DNA of 60,000 nucleotides from Hydractinia symbiolongicarpus (Eukaryota > Cnidaria > Hydrozoa > Anthoathecata > Hydractiniidae). Below, piece after piece: positions 26,201 to 35,200 of this stretch; the stretch's first letter is position 1; each line of letters begins with the position of its first letter. A model generated the notes under the pieces. The model had not been told where the DNA came from. It saw only the letters and a list, made by a program, of their open reading frames with translations, and did not search any database. The position numbers were made by a program, and so were the translations under genes. The DNA is taken from NCBI RefSeq assembly GCF_029227915.1, contig NC_079877.1, forward strand, positions 29,353,851 to 29,413,850. The letters run 5' to 3'.

Positions 26201-29200
26201 TACAGAGATTGTCTTTGTGTTTTAAGAACCATGTGATCACTCTTACTTTCAGGAAACGCCTACCCTGTGGGAGGTACTCATCAAGATCCTGTTACATCAC
26301 TTCCCATACCAATCGAGTTAGGCTCTATATTTGTCGATCGCGTTGTCAATCAACCGGTGCCCATCATGACGGTGACGATAGACGAAATGACAGGAGATGC
26401 TATCCCTGTCGGTGGCATGACGTTAGATGAACCTTCGTCACCAGTTCTATTGTATGACAAATTTACTGAGATGCTGTCTAAGAAAAACATGAAAGTGACC
26501 AGTGTCCGCTTGGCTGACTCAGCAGAATGGGAAGTTGAAAGACTCAATGGTGGAGAGCGTGCGCTAATGGATGTCAATGAATTGTATCACGAAACTCGAT
26601 TAATAGACGCTTTGCACGATTTGAAAGATGCACTGACTGGTGTAAACAAGTCAAGTGGTCGTCATGAACAGAACATCCTCGAGACAGCATTAAAAGACTT
26701 ACACAAAGCACGTTCCAGAGTAAGAACAGTCTTACTTCGTGATGGACATGATCTTGTGAGAAGACTAGAACGCGCTTCTCTATTATCAGAGACAGGTGGT
26801 AGTCCCGGTATGTACGAATTCATTCTGACTGGTCAACTCCTTCCTATCATAGTGGGTGCCAACATGAAGGATCCGTCTGGATCTGGTCTGGATGTACCCA
26901 TACTTGGAGTTGATCGCAACAAAGAGACTGGTAACTGGATACCATTAGGAGGGTCAGTGGAAGACCCATTAGGCGATGGGTTGGTACCTATTGTCCTTGG
27001 AGAAAAGGTGGTGGACCCAATCTCTCAAAAACGAACTTATTGCGTCGGTGTAAAATATAACCACGAGATCGGAATCACTGAACCAGTGACTTCATCTGGC
27101 AAAAATAAAAAGAAGCGAAAGCCACCATTTGGTTCAGTAAGCTATTTACCTTTCCTTCTTAAATTAACAAATATTTAACGATATTTCGCGAATTTGGTCA
27201 AAATCGTGATGTCAAATACGCGCGAAAACATTGTTGAATTGGAATTAATCACAAAACGACAACAATAGCTTTTTATATATATATTATTGTTTGTTATTAA
27301 TAATGTTAATTCAAGAAACATGGACAAGAAATCCTCAAATTGCATGGTATAGGTACCGTCGAAAATAGTACGTTAAGGTGTTTCATCTTTTCTTGAGGTT
27401 GAGGCTGTTCATTTAATTTTATATATTTTTTCTTGCAGGTGCAATTACTAGAGGAAGAAATAGCTGGTCGTCGAAGTTATTGGAGACGACAACGAAAGCG
27501 TGAGGAGGAATTGTCTGCACTTGAAGGTGTGGTTGGTAAACAGCTGATGGAGAATGAGTATGTGACAGCGGAGTCGATCAGGATGAAGTTGGATATAATC
27601 GCAGAAAGTAGGTTGACATTCTATGTAGGCTACGGTGGAAAGAATAAGATTATATGGCGACGATTTCTTATACATTTTAGAAAGGTTATTTGTCACAGAA
27701 GTTTCTTAAAATCTATACATATCTGCATTTTGTTGGCACAGTTCTTAACTTCCACGCGATTCTAGAATTCTTGAATTTTGCATGCTTCTAGGATTAATGT
27801 GACTTGTTTAGATACGTCTACCTTATCCGACGCACACCGTCGCGAAATGCAACGCCGCGCTGACGCAGCGATCGACCACGCGTCTGCACTTCCACCAGAG
27901 GTGGTGTCCGTACTCACACAATGCGATAGCTTGGAGAGGCAGCGCGAAGAACTTCATCAACAGTCGCACGGAAAACTGCTAGAAGTGATTGAACGATTTT
28001 TCAGCAAACTTGAAGCCGAAGAAAAGAAATACCGAACTCGAATGGACGAGTTAGAAGTAAGTTGCGAGTAACATTTTATGCGAAAATAAGCCAAAACATT
28101 CGAAAAACCGTGTTAAAATACCGCAACACAAATGTTACGTCTTGATACTTTTATAACTTCCTTTTTATCCAGGATGCAATAAGTAACTTTTTTTTCACCC
28201 AGGTTGCAATGAATAACTTTTTTTCACCCAGGGCGCAATGAATCCAGATGCAGAGGAAGCAGTTTCTGAACGTTTCCAAAACGCAAAGGCTCGTTTACGA
28301 AACGAATTACACGACCACTTGCAGAGTCGCATCGAAACGCTGGACGAACAACACGAATCGCTCGAATACATTCGAGAGAAAGCCGAACTGTGTGCAGCTG
28401 AAGCCAAGGTAAAATATTCATAGCTTAAACTCATCGCAAGGTTTTTTGTTATTTCCTTTGTGTTTAAAATTGCGGCTTAGAGATATAATGTCTTCGTATT
28501 TTAAATACTCTCTACTATTAATATATTTAGTAACTACCACATTTCCTATTTTTGTTAAATTCGTGGAAATTTCATTTCATAACTTCCGTGACTGTCGGAT
28601 TAAGTAATATAAGTTTATTTCGTTTGATGCTGATTTATCAACTTTTTAGGCCATCTTAAATAACACTGAGTTCCACGCTGGTGATTATGATGCGTTAATA
28701 CCTGGTGTATATGGAGAACCTAACCTTTCTTCAGACGAATCTAGCAGAGAGATCATTCCTCTACTGCAACGTCTTATCAAGGTCATTGAAGAATCTGGTC
28801 CCTTACCGGAATGGGCAGGCGCAATGCAACAGGCCCTCGGTGGATCACAAGGTATGCCGGGTGCTGTGCAATTCGGAGGTGGAACCTTTGCAAGTGATCC
28901 AGCGCAGAGGGTAGGAATTCCTGGTGAGCGAAGACAAGCTATGTTTATGCAAGGACTCGGTGGAGGAGTTCAGAATGCACCTGCGGGATATACAGGAGGT
29001 CAGATTGGTTTCTTATTTTCTAACCTCGATTTGTTGTATCTGATTTGTAGTATATCTTGTTTTATTACTTTAGGGGTTCCTGGCATAAACATTTCTGGTG
29101 CAGGGCCTGGCATGAACATGTCCGAAACATCATTAAAAGATGGTGCTCCGTCTGCAGCTATATATGAAAGTGATGTCTTTACTCCAGCACCTTTGCAGTC

Positions 29201-32200
29201 TCGTGCTTCGCTCTCCGCTGAGGAGATTCTCGCTCGAGTCGAAGTTGCTAAATTAGGTGAAGCGAGCAGTGGAGGAGCGATTGATATAAAAGACGTCATC
29301 AACGCAGGAGAGTTAACTGATGAAAAACGAAAAGAAATTGCTAAAGCGTTGGTTGAAAAGCATATGATCGAGTCTGTGGATTTGGAAAATCAACTCCGTG
29401 AAAATGAGATCAATGAGATCAATTTCATTCTTCAAGACATTGATGCGAAAAAGAAACAGGCTATCCTCGAAATTCAACAAGAACTGAAGGTAAATTGCAA
29501 AAACGTTACGTTTTTTTTTCAATTTTCATATTAGTAAGGGGAATTTTGGTGTTGTACTATAATAACCTCGTTAATTCTAGTTTGGTCTAAGTCTACGTGC
29601 ATTCACGTCTTACATGTGTATTTCCTCCTCAGAAGTGTCAAAATGTTCATATATTTTGCACAGGAAAAACTTGAAGGAGTCACTGACGAAGCAGAGCGCG
29701 AAAAAATTATTATGGAGCATGCCCAGAAGATGGAAGAAGTCTCGGACAAATTCGCACAGCTTAAAGAGAGACGATTGAAAGCAATGCGAAATAAATTGAA
29801 GAAAGATAGACTAAAGCGGAAGGAGTCATTGTACAGGTGTGTTTTTGTTGTCGTTGTTGTTGTTTTTGTTGTTGTTGTTCTCGTTGTTGCTGTTGTTGTT
29901 ATTGTCGTCGTCGTTGACGTCGTTGTCGTTGTTGCTGTCGTAGTTGCCGTTTTCGTTGTTTTTGTCGTCGTCGTTGTTGCTGTTGTCGTTGTCGCTGTCG
30001 TCGTTGTTTTTGTTGTTGTATTTTTGAAAATTTGATAACAAAAACCTTGCAAATATTGTTTCTTGAACTTGTTTGGTTTTTTAAAAGAAAAAAATTTCCG
30101 TCTTTGTTTTAGGAAACACATGGAAGAAGCGCGAAATGCAGGAGTAGCGGAGATCATTGATCACAAACTACCTACTGAGGATGAGATTGATCGAGACATG
30201 CAGTTGTTAGCCAAACAGCAAGAGAAGCTTCTAAACGAATTGAAAAAGGCTTACGAAGAAGAAGCTGAGAAATCGAGGCAAGACATGGAAGATGGTAAAC
30301 AAAGAGAAATGGAGGAGCGACTGCGTTCCATGAATTTGAAATTTTCGCCAGAAGAGGAAGAAGAGTTAGAACGATTAAAAGCAGTAAGTTGTACAAGCTG
30401 TCAGATTAAACAATTTCATTATCTCGTGTTCGATCACGTTTATCTGAAAGTATTTTTCTCTATAAGCGTCGTAAAGACAGACTGTCTACCCCATCCGAGA
30501 AGTCAAAAAATTTAACTGAATTCTCAATATTTGATCTGAAACATCTTAGGTGGCGTGTTGTAAAAAATGTCTGTCTGATGTTATAAACTGTTAAGAGCTT
30601 TCGCATGTGCTGTAAGATGCTTTTCTACTGGTATTTGAAGAAGGATTAGAAAGGTTAGGAGAAAGTCATTGTGGATCTTATGAAAGAACGTAAACCCTGA
30701 TATGGTTTATAAAAAGCGCTTCTTGTTCCAGTTGTTGTATTTAGTTGTGACTGATTCAATTTAGAGCTGACCTTATCTGTGTTGAATTTTAGGATCGAGA
30801 TCGCGACAACAAGTTACGTCAAATGATGAAAGATAGATTGAAATCCCGACGTGGTCAACGCAAACGCCGCCCGTCGGTTTTACCCGATAATCTGACGCCG
30901 GAAGAGAAAGCGAATGTGCTTGCTGCTTTAGCCGCCGAGGATGAAGCTGACATTGAATCTGAGACGGCAGCTATTTTGGCAGCACTTGGTGAATTGTCGG
31001 ATAACAATATCGATAATCGGGAAAAGAAACTATTAAACGTATTGTTGACAAAGAACGAATTATCCGACGAAGATAAAAACGCGTTGGTTGAGAAATTCAT
31101 GGCACAACAAAGAGAAGCAGACGAGAAATACAACGAGATGAAAGAGTACAGTCAAGCTGCTTTAAAAGCTAAGCTAGAAGCCAGGAGGAAACTGCGAGAA
31201 GAAAAGAATAAAGAAGATGCTATGAGAAAGGAAATGGACGGCTTGTCAGGAAAGAGGGTATGTTGTTTCTACCAGTTTTGAAAAGACATGTGTTTTTTGG
31301 TAAAAATAGTGATAACGAAAGTTCTTTTTCTTTGATTGGTGTTCGCTTTTTGTAAGTAATTTTCAATCAGTCGAGCAAGTAATTCGCAAAGGCTTTTATC
31401 TCATTTCTTTTCATCTCATTTCTTTTCATCTCATTTCAAAGATCGTAACAAAACCAAAAATTTACAACCTTTTCATATCAAACAACGTTCACTTGCCAAT
31501 GTTTACAAACGGAACTTTCTAGGGTCTTAGATTAGCTGGTTAGATACGAAACCTCAAACTGCGATAATTCTTGTTGAGCATGGTATTTTGTCTCGATTTC
31601 CTGGTCTTTCAAAGGCGTTTGAGTTAAATGTTCCATGCTACGGACATTGCAGAAACTGCGGTCAGCGCATTTTTACTGTTTCTTGCCGCCTTACACATCT
31701 GCCTAAGAGGCACTTTCGCAGCCTTGTTTTGTCAATTTTCCAAAAAAAATATAAACAGGGTTGTAGATTGCTAGCATTTGTAGACATGTTAAAATTGTGG
31801 TAAATAGCTATACAGAAAGGGTTTGCTGATTGACTAAATTTTGACTGATTTTAATATACTTGTAATTTAGAACCAAATGTTGCACGGCGAAGCGACAGCC
31901 AGCGATGTAGCCGACATCACTGGCGTTGCTTTGACCCCTGAGCAACTAGCAGCACAGGAAGCCCTCATGGCGAAACAGGAAGAAAAACAAGCGCGCTTGT
32001 TACTCGACCAATACAATGAAAACAAAGAAATTGAAGACGAGCTTCAGTCACAGGAACAAATGGCTAAACAACATATCTCTGAACAACTTGATGAACAAAA
32101 GAGAAAGGTACTTATATTTTGAAAAGATATAAGATTGCGGTAGATTGTGCTTTTTGTTCTTAATTTGTAACACCTTAAGCAATTGAAAAAAAATTAAAAC

Positions 32201-35200
32201 AAAGTAGATGCATAAAAGTTTGTTTAGTCACTTTTTTTGTAACCTTTTTTGTGTGTTAGTTTTGTTTCAACTAGTACGAAAAGTATATTTAAGGACAATC
32301 CTTACGTTTTAGGCTCTAGAAGCTCAACGCGAAAAACTTCAAGCCGAGCTTGAAGCTAAAAAGAAAGACCTGTCTGATGATCAAATGAAACTTCTCATTG
32401 ACGAGCACAATCAACAACTCGAGTTTCTTGAACGTAACATGGACGCCGAGAAGCAGCGCCAGGTCTTGTCGCTAGCTGATAAGATCGCCGAAAAAAAACG
32501 CAAACGCGCGGAAGCTCTCGCGAAACGCCATAACGCCGACAACAAACAGGAATTGTTGAAAGAAAGAAAAGAGAGGAATCAATTACTTGATGAACAGGTA
32601 ATTTTTCTTCATTTTACTGCGAAGTTCTTTTTGTTTGTTTTTGCTCATTGATGTTATGTGTTTGTTTTGTTTGAATCATATTCTTATATAATGAAAAAAA
32701 CAAAAGCATAATGGAAGTATGCTTTATTCCTTGGGGGAAGCAAATATAAATGGATATGACGAAATATTTTATACGATACCAGACAGAAAAACAAAGCCAA
32801 TCTTAATCCTGACTGAATATATATTTTTCTCGTGTAGGCGGTAAATTTTCAATGTGTAAGTGTTTGTACATTATAGTTGCGAGAAAATGAGAACAAGATG
32901 TTAGCTGAGAAAGTTGCGGAAGGCGATCCAGAAACAGCAGAGAATATCGTGTTTGCTGCACTTCAACAGCGTCACATACGTGAAAGAATTGAAATGGAAG
33001 AGCTGTTCAGAAACGAGGCGGAAGCTGCTAGAGCTTACGCGAAAGCCCAAGTGGATGAAGAGAGACAAAATGAAAAGGAGAAATTAACAGCCCGACAAGA
33101 TAAGGTGGGATTCGTAATATTCTTGCATCAACCACCTTTTTCCATAAAATTAGTTGCAGTGGATTATTGATATTTCGAACACCCTTCTTGTTACCTTAGT
33201 TAACGTACTTTTTCGTTTGTAGGAGTTCATGGAAATGATAAGTAAATCAGGAAACCTGGATAGTGCCGATCTCACTCAAAAGAAAGCTGAGTTGAAGTTG
33301 AAGCACAAGAAACAACTTGCACAGTTCGACAAAGAAACGGAAGAGATGCTTGTAGCCGCTGACGTTGATGCTATCCCGTCTCTTGAAGTGAAACACGCGC
33401 ACCAACGATTGGAATTGCGTGAAAGACAACTGAACGAATTGGCGGGATCGATGAAAAATCTGATTAGCAAAGACGATTTAATTCAACAGTACGCTGAACA
33501 AGCGGAAAAGGCTACAGCCGCGGCGAATGATTTCCGTCAACGAACCATGTTCGATATGGCGCAGAAGATTGAGGATATCAAAAACGCGCGGAAGGCGAAG
33601 GATGACGAGCAACGTATCGCAATGGAAGAAGAAGTAAGAAAGTTAGAAGAACAACTTGAACGCGAAAGGGAAGCTGAAGCTTTGAGAGAAGCCGAAAAAG
33701 AAGCAGACTTAGATTCGGATAGAAAAAGAAGAAAACAAGAAAAGGATGAAGCTGAAAAGGTTTGTTTACTACACAATTTATTTTGCATCATGAGTATGTC
33801 ATAGAGCTTGTAAAATATAGCAATTGAGATTCGAAGTAATCTGAATACACAGTGCATTTTCTATTTATTTTTGGTTTGGTTTTAAATCGGTAAGATGACC
33901 CATTTGTCGTGTGCTACGACTTATTCATCTTGTTTTTTTCAGTTGGCCATTCTTCAAAAAGAAGTCGGTGACACCGAGAAGGAGCGTCTAATGAAAGAGC
34001 ATCAAGACAACATGGCGAAGTTCGAAGACAACTTGAAGAAAGAGCAGAATCGCACTAAAGAAATGTTACGCAAGAAACTCGAAGAGAGAAGAAAGAAGAA
34101 GAAGAGTTTAGAGATGGGCAAGATCAGGGACGACTTTCAAGAAGAGGTTAAAGAAGCAGCACAAGAGGAGAGAGAAAGGTTAGCTGCGCTTCAGAAGGAA
34201 GGTGCCAAGGTGCTAGCTTCTGCTACTCCTTCACTGGGTGCAAAACAGATCAGAGAAAAAGAAGAAGGTAAATGCGCCGTATTTTTTATTTTGTTTTGTT
34301 TCTATGTTTTATTTGTGTGTTTTGTTTATGCACTGCTATCTTTATTTTAGCTCCAGAGCAAGATGCGTTACAGCAGTCCAAAGCTCCTATGCAATCGGTA
34401 TTTACTGACTCAGCTGCCGGCATGCCTGTAGCAGCCATGTCTGATCAAGACTGGATGAGAGTATTGGCGGGCTCACCGTTATTTAAAGCAGTTAATGACA
34501 TCGAAGAAATGATTAAAGATGGAGTCGGTCCACAAGGTGTGATTGGTGCAAAGGGAAGGCCCTATATTGATATTAAGGTAACAATTACTAACATTAGGTT
34601 TTGTTTGTTTATATTTTTATGTGTGCATCTACTTCAATATCTTTTTTACTTGCAGGATGCGCAATGGACGTGTCAAGGTGATTTAACACCTGTTGACATC
34701 AACGAATTGAACCCTATGCAGTTCGTCGTGTATCGCTTTGGTGTTTTCATAACGCAACTCCTTCAAGACATCATGGACGTTCCCGAAGTTACTCTACTTG
34801 TTGCGTCGAGTTTACCACCAAATAATTACTCGAAAAACGCTTTCCGAAACTCGTTCTTTTACGAGCGTTCTCGTCGAATTTTGTTCGTACGACAGGAGCG
34901 CATGGACAGTGTCGGGGATTTTGTTGTTCTTCTGATGCATTGCTTAGCACACATCAAAGTGGACGATCTTGCAGATGACAATAACGTTCTCTTTTTGAGA
35001 GAATTTTACAAGGTATGGTTTTTATGTGATTTTTTTGGCTCGAGATGTAGAAATACCTTATCGGTAAAAAAAAGTCGGCAAAAAAGTTAGTCGGCAAAAA
35101 CAAAAAATCGGCAAAAATATCACTTGAGCAAAATTTAGTCACTTTTTGCTATCTAAATTTCTGAATTTATTCACTTTTTGTCGACTAAATTTTTGAATTT

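Noticed and set aside
27791-27811. Alternative acceptor at 27790-27791 for exon 38
   Set aside because: It leads directly to an in-frame TGA; the AG at 27810-27811 gives an open frame in the right phase.
29603-30157. Long minus-strand open frame rich in Thr and Lys, and the Val-rich plus-strand frame at 29837-30035
   Set aside because: Both are translations of the (GTT/GTC)n microsatellite in giant-gene intron 42.
31588-31803. 71-codon frame in giant-gene intron 44 as an extra exon
   Set aside because: No coiled-coil character and no phase-compatible splice sites needed; exon 44 joins exon 45 directly in phase 0.
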